In this document: piece after piece, positions 49,049 through 64,000 of the stretch
Position numbering within the stretch: position 1 is the first letter of the stretch
Layout: each line of letters begins with the position of its first letter
Made by a program: the position numbers and the translations under genes
Origin: Combretum micranthum
Lineage: Eukaryota > Streptophyta > Magnoliopsida > Myrtales > Combretaceae
DNA length: 64,000 bases
Direction of reading: 5' to 3'
Assembly (NCBI GenBank): GCA_024138025.1
Contig: JAMXBD010001108.1
Span: 418,114-482,113, forward strand
The notes under the pieces: generated by a model
What the model was told of the DNA's origin: nothing
Databases searched by the model: none
What the model saw: the letters and a program-made list of their open reading frames with translations, nothing else

Positions 49049-50180
49049 TTAGTGGCCTTATGACATTTTGACATATAACCTCCATGATCTCCACACCTCC
49101 ATGGGTGGTAATTGCCATCCAAGATAGTCTCTAAATGCTCCTTTAGATGCTTTTTGACAACAAGTTTGGTAACCTTTGATCATTGCTATGTTATTTTATC
49201 TTCCATTTGAACACCCTGCTAACTGGATAGTTAGAATGTTTCACCAAATAACCCCTCGACACCTACTAGCTTCTTATTGTTTTGCATACCCATGAGTCTA
49301 GAGGTCTACACTTAACATTATCTGATGGCAAACTAAGACACCGACAATTATAATTCTCTTTTTATTTAAGATATAATATACATAATATATATAGCTGTAG
49401 ACATTATAATACCATATAGTATCTAACATTACACATGTATAGAAAACTACGACACATGAATATATACACATAAAATATTATACATATAATGTCATGATAT
49501 AATCTATATAATTTTATTATAATGTCGTTGTAATACTATATATAATATTATATAATACAAAATTATAGCATAGCTAAAATAGTTCTTCATATATCTTTTC
49601 ATTTTGGTATTCTATTTATAAATCTTAAATGTCATATATTGCAAATATGGGTAAAAACGTGTCTGTTAATTTTTTCCCTTTTTAAGAATTCCTTAAATAT
49701 AAACAAAATGATTTTAATTAATATTTACTAAATTGCATGTTTAACGACTTATATTTTTGCTAAATAATCATCTTTTTACAATGTAATTCAAAAAAAGTTA
49801 TACAATGTTAAATTGCATTAGATAAATACGATTTGCATATTTTCTTAGTGAATCACATCTAGAATTGTGTTTATAAGACGTGATTATGTATCAGTATTTT
49901 GATAGTTAATTTTATATAATTTGTATCTGTGTAATTTTTATTTGAGTGGATTTGTAATCATACAATTTCTTATTGCAGATACATAACCATATAAATTTAT
50001 ATTATTTAAGGTTTGGATGTCACTTTATATTATATATGACATTTCCATACCACTATTATGTCATAGTTACCATTAAGCGGGTATCACTTATAAATTTCTC
50101 TCACAAAACTTCAAATAAAAATTAACTAACTTTCAAAATTTGTAATATATTATATCGTCGTTAGTAGCTAGCTCCAAATA
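49049..50180. other. AT-rich intergenic, no gene seen
   Basis: After the weak coding-like text to about 49330, only AT-rich DNA up to the next MITE. Confidence 0.45.
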
Positions 50181-50184
50181 TGAA

Positions 50185-50465
50185 TAAGACTTAATATCAT
50201 AAATGATACCTAAATTTTGATAAAATATATAATTAGATACTTGCATTTTAGTATTGATTAATTTAGTACATAAATTTTGAAATTGATTAATTTATATCTA
50301 AAATAATTTTTGTGTACACCAATAGTACCCATGTCAAGTTTTTTTTTGGTACTAAATTAATCAATTTTAAATTTTAAATATCGAATTGATTATATATCAA
50401 AATTTAAGTATTTAACTATATGTTTTGATTAAATTGAGGTTCCATTTGTGTTAATGAATAACTCC
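50185..50465. mobile_element. Foldback MITE (family of the 56-57 kb cluster)
   Basis: The two halves are inverted repeats: TTAATATCATAAATGATACC at the left against a reverse-complemented right end with AACACAAATGGAACCTCAA, both continuing into GATTAATTTAGTAC. Long self-complementary arms, no coding region. Confidence 0.65.
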
Positions 50466-53123
<2,658 letters not shown>

Positions 53124-53380
53124 AATAGCTTCCTTTGTGATGATGCTTTTGTTTTCAGCGAACCCACTAGTAGTTGAATGTCACCAGTGTGTACTCTTTA
53201 GTTGGTGTTTTGTTGTCCCCTTCGTTACAGACAATTAGCTGTGTTTCCTTTTTCTTGTTGTTCTGGTTCTGCTGGGATTCTAATCTTGTCTCATGTATTG
53301 TGTTTAATTATCTGATTTCTGTTTTAAAGTCTGATGAGTATTATTGCTGGTTGAGCATATAAGCTTCTTGACCTGTGGTA
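53124..53380 (+). other. Likely 3' UTR of alpha-tubulin
   Basis: T-rich sequence after the TAG with short TGTTT/TTGTA runs that resemble plant 3' ends; no exact AATAAA was seen, so the cleavage site is not placed. Open frames in other phases here are shadows. Confidence 0.45.
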
Positions 53381-53428
53381 TATATTGAACTTATTGGCCA
53401 ATGAAATGCAAAGACCCCATGGGAGGAT

Positions 53429-53646
53429 GGTGTTAAGGAGGTTTTCTCAGTTCCTCAGCTGTTTAGGAGCTTCATTGATCCTTAGAGTTACGTCACTCAC
53501 ATTACACTCAAATTTGCCTCCTATATTCTCTCTTGTCCGATGCTTATCATATGGTTACGATGAAAGGTTTGTGTGCAGATCATTATATTGTTTGGCTTAG
53601 GGTTTGAATATTGTGTTAAGGAGGTTTTCTCAGTTCCTCAGCTGTC
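53429..53646. repeat. Direct repeat of about 33 bp downstream of tubulin
   Basis: GTGTTAAGGAGGTTTTCTCA and the following TTCCTCAGCTGT occur at 53430-53462 and again at 53613-53645, about 183 bp apart and identical. The intervening DNA is not repeated. Confidence 0.8.
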
Positions 53647-53649
53647 AAT

Positions 53650-56350
53650 GTTTCTTGGTGAAACCACTGAACGTGGTAAACCTAAATTGTATGTTGGATG
53701 AAAAATTGAGTAACGGAGAGGTTTGTTGACCGGTTGCTCTTAGGTCGAGTCAAACCTGCTTGCGAAATTTTTCACTTGGAACAAATATATAGAATTTGAT
53801 ACTTTTTTTCACCTAATATAAAATATACACTAAATTTGAAACAAAATACACTATTTAAAAATTTTCAACTTGTACACAAGTTGACCAATCTGTATACAAC
53901 ATGACCTAAGAATTTCTGCTTGTTTACCTCCTCGCATATAGATTGGGAATTGAATTAGAAGTGTAATGGCTATCACGTTTATTATAAATGATAAGGATAA
54001 TGTTATGAATGCTATCTCAATTTTGTTTAAATATTTAATTTACTATCTTTATACAAAATGTTAAGACCCATGCTCTAAACTAAGCCCACATTCATGTCAT
54101 AACAATTTTTATTTCATTCTTCAACCCACTAATTGAACCTTATATAAAAGACTAGTTTTTAGGAGCTCAACCATGTGGGATAACAAGTTGATGATAGTAC
54201 ATGTTGCATTCTTAAATGCTGTCATTTTCCTTCTTCTTCAGACTTTCCTCATAAGGAGCTTTCATCATCATGCTACCACTTCCTTATTTGAACCAAATGG
54301 AAAGGGTTGAGCTGCTTTTGTTCAAGACTAACCTAGGTATACTCCATTCATAATGACGAATAGTTTTTTTTATTTTTTATTTTTATGAGACTTTGTTGTT
54401 TTTATTAGTTAATGTTTGTTTGTTTTGGGTGATATTATGTTTTTGTAACTGCATTTGTCGGACATAACTAGACATACGCGACTCGAATTATAAAAGATAA
54501 AAAGTACCTTAAATGGGATTATGAAGTAATAGTACCAGTGAAGTCTGGAAAAAGAAAACGACGAAAGATAGATTCCTAGCTTGATAAAAGTAATGTTCCC
54601 AATGGATCATCTCAAGTAAGCAATGTCATATAGGGATATCTGAAAAGTAATGCCACGCAAAATAAAGTAAAAGTTAAAGAATTCATGAAAATTTTCTATC
54701 AGGAAACTCAGAAACAAACAAGCATGATGAATTCTCCCCAAGTTCTGCTCCATCATTTGCCATGTTTGCCTTCCCACCATGTCTCACCTTACTTTACACC
54801 ATGACCATTTGGATAAAAAATTTCATCCCATCTGCCTCCCTATTTTGACCAACCATCATCCTCACATCACTTAGCCCATTTGTTTGTGCACTTGATGTTC
54901 CCTTCATGTCTGTCGGACTTTTCTCCCCATCCCTCATGCCAAACATGAGCATGTCCAGCCTTTAGTTCTTAAAGAATTAAATGGCTTGGCTTACTGTGTT
55001 TTGAGAATAAAAAATAGAGGTGGAATGAAGGGGCTAGGGTGTTGGTATTCAAACAAATTTAAGCATTTCATACCATTAAGCCCCTGTATGTCAACTAGAT
55101 TCTTGCACTCCATAGGATATTATGACATCATATTCTTCAAATTTAAAAGATTGATGAGCCGACTTGGGACGATCTAGTGAGTTGGTGAATAGGTTCATGT
55201 TTGTGGATGGTCATGAGTATCGCCAGAGATGGATGGGCTGATGACTGAAGCTAGAGTCAATCGCGATGGAGAAGAAGGTCTGGGCTCTTAGTTAGAGAGA
55301 GAAAGAAAAGGGTTGTGAGAGGAAGAAGATGAAGATCCTAGAAAGAGAGAGGGGGGGGAGGGGGGGCGTGTCCACGTTGCTAAAATTTTAACAATTAGTT
55401 TAAAATATAATAAATCAAAGAGCTCAACCAATATGAGCAAGTCTAAGGACTGGGCTCATTTGGGAGCTTCCAATTAAATTGGGTCACTATTTTTGTTGGC
55501 CAATTTTCTCTGGTAGGGCTCTTTGGATAGCCCATTGTGTTTTTTTTGTTATTAATCTAATTATGATGATAATAACAATAGTAATAATAAAAATGTCAGT
55601 GACACGTGACATGTTCTTTTAAGTCAAACGTGCCACGTTAGCTAACAGAGCTAACGGTGTTAGCTCATGTAGTATTTGCGTATGCAAAAAGTTGAATTGG
55701 GTAGCAAATTAATTAATTGAAGGTTTAGGTAGTTAATTGAATATTTAGGTAAAGTTGAGGTAGCATTCGTGATATTGTCCCTAAATGATAATGTTCAATT
55801 GTAATAAAAACTAAAATAAAAATTATTAAACTAAAAGTAAAATATATATCATGTTCCTAGTTGATGATGTATGTAACTTTTTGTGACTTATTATAAAGGG
55901 TTAGGAATAGTTATTTTGTATAATCATGATTTATGTATTTACTTTGAATTGTTATTTGATGGTTGAAACACATTTAAAAATGTGAGGGAAATTAATAGCT
56001 TTTTTTTTTTTTTTTAAATGAATGGGTTGTAAAGGGTAAATCATCATCTTTTTTCATTTTTGCCTTTAATGTTTGATTAGTTTGGAGATGTAAATTGAAC
56101 AAATCCAATAAGGTTTTTTTTTTTAATACAATAGAATAATTTATTAAAAGTTTTTCCTTGGAAATGCACAACTCCATCTTATTTGAATATTTTTCATTAA
56201 AAACAAATTAGAAAAAAATTTACTGTTCATTTGTGTTTTGTTTCATTTACGTTTTTCATTACATTTTTAAGATTAGGTTGAAACTTTAAATGTTTATGAA
56301 GTGCTAGTTTTGATGCTTATTTTTTGTGATGTTAAAACTTGATCACTCAT
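53650..56350. other. Intergenic, no gene recognised
   Basis: Holds two stretches with the phrase GAGCTCAACCA (54158-54175 and about 55420-55435), perhaps ends of a non-autonomous transposon, and a G-rich run at 55350-55369. The CT-rich text at 54700-54960 has no open frame. The frames at 54986 and 55992 show no domain. Confidence 0.4.
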
Positions 56351-56354
56351 AACA

Positions 56355-56728
56355 TAAAGGGATAATGTAAAAAATAGTACATATACTTTTGTAAAAAATT
56401 TAATTAGGTATTTGAAGTTAAGTTTTGAATAATTTGGTACATGAAGCAAGTTTTTATGTATATTCTCTCCTTCAAGTTTGATTTTGAATAATTTGATACT
56501 TGAAATTAGTTTTTGCATATATTTTTCTATCAGAAGCAAGTTTAATCATGTAGGAAAAATATATGTAAAAACTTATTTCAGGTATTGAATTATTTAAAAG
56601 AAAACTTTAAGTACCTGATTGAATTTTTTGTGAAAGTTCAAATACCAAATTATTAAAAATTGAACTTCAGGTACCCGATTGAACATTTTGCAAAAGTCCA
56701 AGTACCGTTTTTTACAATAACCCTAACA
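56355..56728. mobile_element. Foldback MITE, copy in cluster
   Basis: Terminal inverted repeats of 80 bp or more: AGGGATAATGTAAAAAATAG at the left against a reverse-complemented TAGGGTTATTGTAAAAAACG at the right. The inner part repeats 'GGTACTTGAAGTT' phrases in both orientations. The target duplication is unclear. Confidence 0.7.
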
Positions 56729-56949
56729 TGTATACATGAATAAAGCTTTATTCATTGGTATCAATGGTCAGATGTTAAGATTTTGTTAAGCTTATAAAAT
56801 ACTTAAAAAATGTATATAGTTAACTACTAAGTTTGAAAGTGGTAATTTGGTACTGTTATAAATTTTACCTGTTTTTATAATTTATTATTAGTTTATATAT
56901 TATAAATAACCATAAAAAATTTATCAATATTTTTAAGATTTATATAATT

Positions 56950-57256
56950 AATGGATTAATGCCACAAATGGTATCTAAACTTTGACAAAATATGTAATTA
57001 AGTACTTGAAGTTTGAATCTGATCAATTTAGTAACTGAAAGAACTTAGATATCATTACCATGTATGAAAAGTTCTTTTAGACATCAAATTAATTAATCTC
57101 AAAGATCATATACCAAATTGATCAATTAAAAGTTCATGTACCTAATTATTTATTTTGCCAAAGTTTAGGTACCATTTATGATATTAATCTAATAGTTAAT
57201 TATATAATACTTTAGGTACCGTTTATGATATTAATCTGATAGTTAATTATATAATG
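56950..57256. mobile_element. Foldback MITE, second copy, with a short end duplication
   Basis: It opens ATTAATGCCACAAATGGTAT and ends with the inverted AGGTACCATTTATGATATTA (about 57168-57187). The right end, about 47 bp including TTTAGGTACC.TTTATGATA, is repeated in tandem at 57212-57256. Confidence 0.7.
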
Positions 57257-57369
57257 AGTAAAATTCAGATATTTAATATTTCATTTACCATAAATCTAGG
57301 TGTTGTCACCCTTAGCATCCAAACTATCATTTATCGGATTACAAATTCCATATTTCCTATTTTGAAAAA

Positions 57370-57620
57370 GTTGATGGGTTAATGTTACAAATGATATATA
57401 AACTTTGATAAAATATACAATTGGATACCTAAATTTAAAAATTGATTAATTTAGTACTTGTATTTTGGAATTGATTAATTTAGTACTTGAAAGAACTTTT
57501 TGTACTCACCAATAATGCCTCCGTCAACTTCTTTCAGGTATCAAATTGATCGGTTTTAAGTTTTTTAGATATTAAATTGATCAATTTTAAAGTTCAGGTA
57601 CCTAATTATATATTTTGCCA
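57370..57620. mobile_element. Foldback MITE, third copy in cluster
   Basis: Opens GGTTAATGTTACAAATGATA and ends AATTATATATTTTGCCAAAG; arms are inverted repeats related to the copies at 50185 and 56950. No coding region. Confidence 0.65.
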
Positions 57621-59050
57621 AAGTATTTTCTTAATTTTATACATAAAATTTGAAATTGCTAAAAATTATTTTAAATTGAATATCAAACTTTTTGATTGAA
57701 ATTCAATTTTTTTAAATATTATGTTTGATTGAACTTATTAGATTTACGCCTCTATATGATGACTTGATAAATTCTTATCAAAGCAAGCCCATTAGGCTTA
57801 GACCCGGCACATCTCGACTCACTTTTGAGCCTCATAGAAATTTTGACTATGACTTACTGGGTGCTACGTCTAGGTGGGTTTTGAGCTAGGGTTACTTGGT
57901 ACACTTCTCCCAATCGCTAACAATTCCACTTTGGGATAATTAGATGTGGATTAATAGGCCTCATCCCCACCACCTTGAGAATCGTTGCTATTTACACATT
58001 ACTTCATGATCCCATGATGTGCATAATCATTTAAAGTTTGCCTAATACCTTCATTATGCGCCACTTGTCTGGCATTGTGATTAATTCCTTCTCTGGATGT
58101 AATCTAACCTAAACATCAAAGTAAAGTCGTCGGACCTTATGTAGAAATAACTATATTCTATTTTGCAGGCCCTATGTATAAGCTTAAGCCTAATGATAAT
58201 CGACATCTAGTTTTCTTCCCTTGATCATCCTTGATAATTGTTGCCTCCACCCTCCATGATAATCATTGAACTAACAACATTTACTATCGTTTGCAGGAAA
58301 CAAATTCTCAGAGTAGTTTCTTCCATTTGTGTTCCTTTTAAAAAACATAGCCTTGAGATTAGTGAAGTATCTTGACAGTCATACCCCATATTCTAAGGCT
58401 AAAAAGACGCTTCAAAACCTTAATCTTGAGGATAATATGGACTCTATCACCAGTCTCCTTAATCCATGTAGTCAACTATCTCCCCAGTCTATGCAACTAA
58501 GTAATAACACTGAATTGGATGAAGTAATAACCAAGCAATGACACTCAGTCAGACAAGGCACCAAGTTGACCACGACGACGCAATTGTCTTGGCACATAAC
58601 AGACAAGCAACTACATCCATAATAACACATAATCAATTAATACACAACATGTAGAAGAAGAAATAAAGGAAAAAGAAAAATAAAGAAATATGATGCTTCA
58701 TTAACTATAAAGAGTCCACAAAGTACAAAGTGATTCATGTAATCAACATACTAATTAAAGAATACAAAGATGACACATGAAAGGCTAGTCAACAACACTT
58801 TAACTTATCGTTCTAAAACTAAAGAAAGAAAGAACAACAACAAATTCTTACGTTAACCATCAATTGATCCCAACATGATGGGTTAATCTTTGATAAGGTT
58901 GTGAGCCTCTTTTTGCTTAAAACTTAGATAGCTTAGAAAAAATAAGGGGAGGATTGCTTAGCATCCCATCAAAAGGTCTAGAGACATTCACCATAACTTC
59001 GTCACTTAGAGCAACATGAATTACCTCTTCTCATCCTTTGGTGACCATGG
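57621..59050. other. Intergenic, no gene recognised
   Basis: A more mixed base composition, but frames are short and interrupted. The 70-codon frame at 58329-58541 has no recognisable domain. Confidence 0.4.
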
Positions 59051-59055
59051 CCTGA

Positions 59056-61580
59056 TGTCATGCCCCAAAGGGTATCATAGACGTGGTAGTTTGCTACATA
59101 CGATATTAAAAAGTTAAGAATGACTTCCTGAAGTCATGTGAAAGCTTCAACATCATATGTAAGGCATCTATCACAACAACAGGAGACACTGGTGGGATGT
59201 GTCGTTCGTGATAGTAAATATAGTATACAAGAATCTACATAAATATTTAACTTCAAAATTATAGGAATATGTTCCTTACATCATCTTAAGGGTATTCCCC
59301 CGATAAGTCTCTAAAGATCATAATATCATCTTATTCTTACACAAAAAGAAACAATACTAGAACTAAAAGATTTTAAAGGAAATCTATTATAAGATCTTCA
59401 AAAGGATTTCCCCCAAAATCTTCTCAAAACATAATTCCATTCGGGTATATGAAGTCCTTGGCAAAATCAATATCGTTCCTATGTCAACAAAAGTCTATTG
59501 GGGTGTAAGCTCAACTAACTTAGCGAAATTTTCCTTGAATTAACGTACTTGTATCAACAAAATCAAATAAGTTATTAACAAGCATATGAAATACATCAAG
59601 CAAGTAAGCAAGCAATACATATGATCTATCGGAAATCATATGATTGAATGGATTTACCCCTCCATTTAAGGTAAGGTGTTTCGGACTCTTTAAAACCCAT
59701 ATTTGAAATCCAATGATGTAGTTTATTTCGGGCTCCTACTTGCTCCATCCTGAAATAGTCCTTTCAGGCTCTATTCGCCCATCCTTAAATAGTTCTTTCG
59801 TGCTCCTATTCACCAATCTTTGTAGACTTGCGGATTTCCACGAACTCTACTACTATACTCTTGCCCTATCAAGCATAGTAGCTAATGAAATGAGACCAAC
59901 TATGTGATATGCATGAATCAATTAATATAACTCTTAATATGTGATTAAGATGATTTAAAGATGATCATAGAATTTTGCAGACATTCCATCATGATAATAA
60001 AACACAATTTAATTAATAACATTCATATCTTGATACGATTAGTATACTTTCAACCTATATTATCATGCATAATCCATTTTCATCTTTTACGTCTAGTGCA
60101 TTTAGCTACAAGCATAAACAAAGTACATAAAAATATCAGATAAACTCACTCGGCCATCATTGCCGCAAATTCTTCACGTAATAGGCCTCCAAATACAGAT
60201 CCTCAAGCTTTGTTACCTAAACGAAAGAAAAACCTGAAATGAGTATTTCGTGGAAGTTCTACTTGAACTTTCTATTCTATTCTCGTATTTGTATTAAAAT
60301 TTGGATAGAAGGGATGCCAACTTAAAATGGTCATAAATTGCTCATTTTAACTCGGAATTTCGCATATTATATACCGTTTCTATCTACTTGAAAAGATCTA
60401 TCCATTTCTAAGGTTATTTTTGTCATAAATTGCCATTTGAGATCTAAACATCATGGTACAGATAGTTACGAAATCCTAGCCCTTAAAATATGATTTTCCA
60501 AACTTTTCTTTACCCAAAAATCCTTAAACAAATATATAGGTATGTATATAGATGGAAAAATCATTTTGATACATAAATAGACTCATATTTTATGCATGAT
60601 TCTATTAGTGTTGTCTCAACAATTACTTTTCTAAAACGACTCATCTTATGGTTTTGAAAAATTGGACTTTGAAAATTTTCTCTTTAATTAGTTTGAATGA
60701 AATTAAAAATTTTGGGTTATTATAAATAAGTGTTTTCCTTTCATATTTTATTTCCTAACTCTTCCAAGATAAATTAATTTTAAAAAATTTGGTCCTTTAA
60801 GTTATCTACCAATTTTATTTCTAGTGATTGAAAAATAAGTTTTTCAAAATTTTTCTTAAGTTGTTGGTGTTGTCTAATATCTAGAGTTGTGTTAAATGTA
60901 TGTTTTTCTCTAATTTTATATTGTTCTACTTCTTTAGAAAATAAGTTTACCCTTTTAAAACTTCACTTTCTTAGCAAATTTTATTTCTCTAAGTTGGTTT
61001 CTAAAAATAGTAAATTGATTTTACCTTGATTTGAAAAACTTGCTTTACTTTTAATATTTATGAAGTGGTGGCATAATCCTTTTAGATAAGTTATAAGAAA
61101 ACTTTCATAATAAAGAATTTTCAACATTAAAACTTAGCAAAAATTTCAATTTATCTTTGAAAAGAGAATAACAATATTAAAAATTAAGTCTTGTAGAAGT
61201 TTACTTAATAAGTGATTTTCAAAGTCTATGATGAACCTATTTAAGTTTTATAAAAGATATGGTTGGGTTAAAATCTTAAGTTTAATGTTAAAAATTTAAT
61301 TTTTATGGAGTATTTAGTTCCTATTTATGAAAAAAAAAAAGTTCTTTTTATTATTTGAAGAAATCTTCATTACTAATACCTTAAAATTTATAATTAGCTT
61401 GTCTAAGCTTTTGAAAATAATTTACTAGGAAAAAAAAAAAACAATACTTAGATATTTTGTTGAAATATCCTTCGTTAAGTGATAAGAAATTTAGTTTACT
61501 TTTCTTTATTAAAGAAAGAACCCATTTTAATATTTATTTAAGACAACAACGTTATAATCATGCATGAATATGAATATGTA
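59056..61580 (-). mobile_element. LTR, family A, interrupted by a nested LTR
   Basis: The plus strand starts TGTCATGCCCCAAAGGG, preceded by CCTGA. It follows the copy at 38959 in reverse from its 3' end up to the point matching about 40655 there, then stops at 61580 where another LTR 3' end begins. Predicted mini-exon 60150-60216 and acceptor (AG 59479-59480). The rest should lie beyond the window's right edge. Confidence 0.8.
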
Positions 61581-62000
61581 TGTCATGCCCAGAGGGGTAC
61601 CCCAAACATGACAGTCAATCGTACAAAATACTAAAGCCTAAGAATGACTACCTTAGTCACACAAAGGCTTCCATATCATGTACAAGGCGTGCATCACAAC
61701 CAAGAGAACGCATTGGAGTAACACAATTTACATTGATAACGATTAAGTAACAAGGCAAAGAAAATACTTATCATAAAACTTAAAGATGGTTGATTATAAT
61801 TCTTAGGGGCATACTCTACTACTGTCTTCAAGTCAATATAAACACACTTCTTAGAAATTTCCAAAATACTAACATAACATACATTACATATGAGGAATCT
61901 TACAAAGTAACTTCATCCTATGTTCCCACTCCCTTCATAAAAGTTTAATATCCATCCATAACTCCTAATGTCATAATCTTCAATTAAAGCCACGAGTATA
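61581..62000 (-). mobile_element. LTR, family A, 3' end, nested in the previous one
   Basis: Starts TGTCATGCCCAGAGGGG on the plus strand, preceded by ATGTA. The first 150 bp match the 3' end of the LTR at 4650 (shared TAAAGCCTAAGAATGAC). It is cut at 62000 by the next LTR. Confidence 0.78.
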
Positions 62001-64000
62001 TGTCACGCCCCGAGGTACCCTAGTAGTAATAAACAAGTTACACTTGAATATAATCACCAGATACCTTCAGAGAATGACAGGTTTTTAAAAACAACAGGAT
62101 CTTTAAGTTGCTTGATAAGAAAATGACAAATATATAGAGAAAATGATTTATGAATAAATAACCTACAAACTATTACAAACCATATATCTCTGTTGAAGTA
62201 TAACAACTAAATGTTCTACTCTAATAGTACATAACCATCAAACTAAATAGAACTGTAGACTTCTAGCTTCAAAGCTCTTACGGAGCATATTCTGGATAAC
62301 TAACCAGGGACTAATGAGAACCTGAAAAGACTGTAGGAGATGAGCGAAACCACAACTCAGTGAATAATCAGACATACCAACATCACACAAGTCATTACCA
62401 ATCATATGCAGCAATCACTCAGCCATATGCACAGATACAAGTTTGGATGATCTAGAATCCAAACAGGAAAAGATTTACGCCCTCTGTTTTAATGGGTTGA
62501 AGAACAAAACTCAATGACCTACCTCCCAGGAAGACTAAGTACACAGGAGAATCAACGATTCCTCGTTTTAATGTATCACTTTGAATATAGTGCTCCATAA
62601 ACCATCTCCTGCAATCCCCTTAAAACTCTCTAAGTATTAATCATTTCAAAGCGATTCTACGGGCGACGTTCTTCGGTGCCTTTAGTTCCTCATAGGACCG
62701 CCAGACCAAAGAGAACCTTGGAAGACTCACACATTGATCACCAAGCAAAAACAGAGATCCGAAATATTAATACGTAGCAGCTGTCACAACCATATATGCA
62801 ATATGCAATTCGTGCAAAGCATGCCATATTATTTGGTTAAGTCCATAATTCTTAATCAAATTCGGGGTGACCATACATTACCACACAATCATCAATATAC
62901 ACTGCACATCACCAACCATTGCGTTATCGCTTGTATAAAGATATTTTAGCAATCAACAATCAGATCATATCATAATTTCCCATACCACCCATTGGATTAT
63001 CTTGCATTACATATTTGACTATTTACAACCACAACCAGTACAATATGACTGAATTACTCACCTGCTCATACGACTTAGTCGTATTAGTCCATGGTAATCT
63101 TCTAATGAGTCCAAATCACCTATTAAAACAAAATATTCATCAATATTATCTAACTAAATTCCCACATGTGCCTTGTGTCCTAGACTCGATATAATACTTA
63201 GTATCGTCGGTTTTTCCTATTTTATCTTACATAATTGTGTGGTTATTTTTAGAAGTCACATTGCTCAAGAAATTAACTTATTTCAATTCCATTCTATAAT
63301 TTTATTTTGTTAAAACCAGTATTAGACTAATAATACTTCATTAATTCTAAAATATTTTCTTAATTCTAGGGTTTCCAAAAGTTAATAGATAAAAATTCTA
63401 ATGAGACTTAATTATTTGTATTAAAGTCATTATCTAGTACATTTTATATAACAAACATTTATACATACTTAGTAGGTATTATATATATATTCGGTTTAGG
63501 TCAGAAAAGTTTCGTTGCAAAATTTTAGCTGTAAGCCGGTCAAGGCCGCCGACCTAAATCCCCCAGGTGCCGGTGTAAACTCATTTAAAGAAAATTTTCT
63601 TATCGAAAGCACCGGTGTTGAAAGCTGCCGGCTTACAACATACGCCGGCCCTACGCCGCCAACGTAGGTCTCTAGTAGCCGGCTTACGTCGTATTTTACG
63701 TGAAAATTATTTTACGAGCTTCTGTTTGAGTATAAGCCGCCTGTAAGCCGCCGGCTATCCATGTAAGCCGCCGGCGTACATAGTTTACACTGCCGGCCTT
63801 AAGGCAGCTTGTACTGTCATCATCTTCTTCTCGGTTCGATTCTTTTTCTTTGATTTTTATACGTTAAAAACTACTTAAACTACTCCTAACTGTTTATATA
63901 TCATATATAAGGATATATAACAACTTTCAACACGTTTAAACACATAATAAATAGATCTCGATTTTGTGAAAGTAAAACTAGGGTTTTGAAGTTTTACCTC
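62001..64000 (-). mobile_element. LTR, family B, running off the right edge
   Basis: Starts TGTCACGCCCCGAGG on the plus strand, preceded by GTATA. It is homologous to the LTR at 12506 over about 62330-62590. It has an acceptor CTCCTACAG (62331-62339), a GC-rich block at 63531-63800 and a donor-like GAG|GTAAAAC at 63990-64000. The frame at 62734-62949 is noise. Confidence 0.75.

Overview
The window reads as nuclear DNA of a flowering plant, probably a eudicot. It is AT-rich, has short GT-AG introns, and carries Ty3/gypsy LTR retrotransposons primed by initiator tRNA-Met, MITEs and hAT-type elements. Only two host genes are recognisable. One is an intact four-exon alpha-tubulin gene (51015-53123, +). 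The other is an intronless type I (M-alpha, AGL62-like) MADS-box gene (18192-18871, -) that carries a 2-bp frameshift. The rest is mostly repeats.

Layout: 1-2943 (-) is a decayed Ty3/gypsy chromovirus-like gag-protease-RT-RNase H body. Its primer binding site and 5' LTR follow, and the LTR is split by a 5.1-kb solo LTR (4650-9734, duplicated site ACGCG). At 12506-16991 there is a solo LTR of a second family (ATTGT) with U3 tandem repeats. The MADS gene lies at 18.2-18.9 kb. Solo LTRs follow at 20228-23937 (GATGC), 38959-43098 (ATATA) and 43651-47317 (CTAAT). Between them are AT-rich DNA, small MITEs, tandem duplications, a worn LTR-like element (31.2-33.4 kb), and a hAT element (34347-38124, ATTATAAA) that holds both a hAT MITE and a 2.44-kb solo LTR. 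At 47754-49043 is a retroelement whose two LTRs face each other in inverted orientation inside a perfect 5-bp duplication. The tubulin gene is followed by a cluster of foldback MITEs (56.3-57.6 kb). From 59056 to the right edge, three LTRs in the same orientation are inserted one inside another.

The most notable signal is shared by the long LTRs (3.7-5.1 kb). Several copies keep the same exon-like layout: a TATA box (three copies), a leader of about 130-190 nt ending at a GT donor, a 67-99 nt internal mini-exon with good splice sites on both sides, and a terminal exon of 370-423 nt running to the LTR end. The copies also share a dyad at the 3' terminus, and several elements carry GC-rich hairpin islands in otherwise AT-rich DNA. 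All of this is read by eye from the sequence; no alignment or database search was run.
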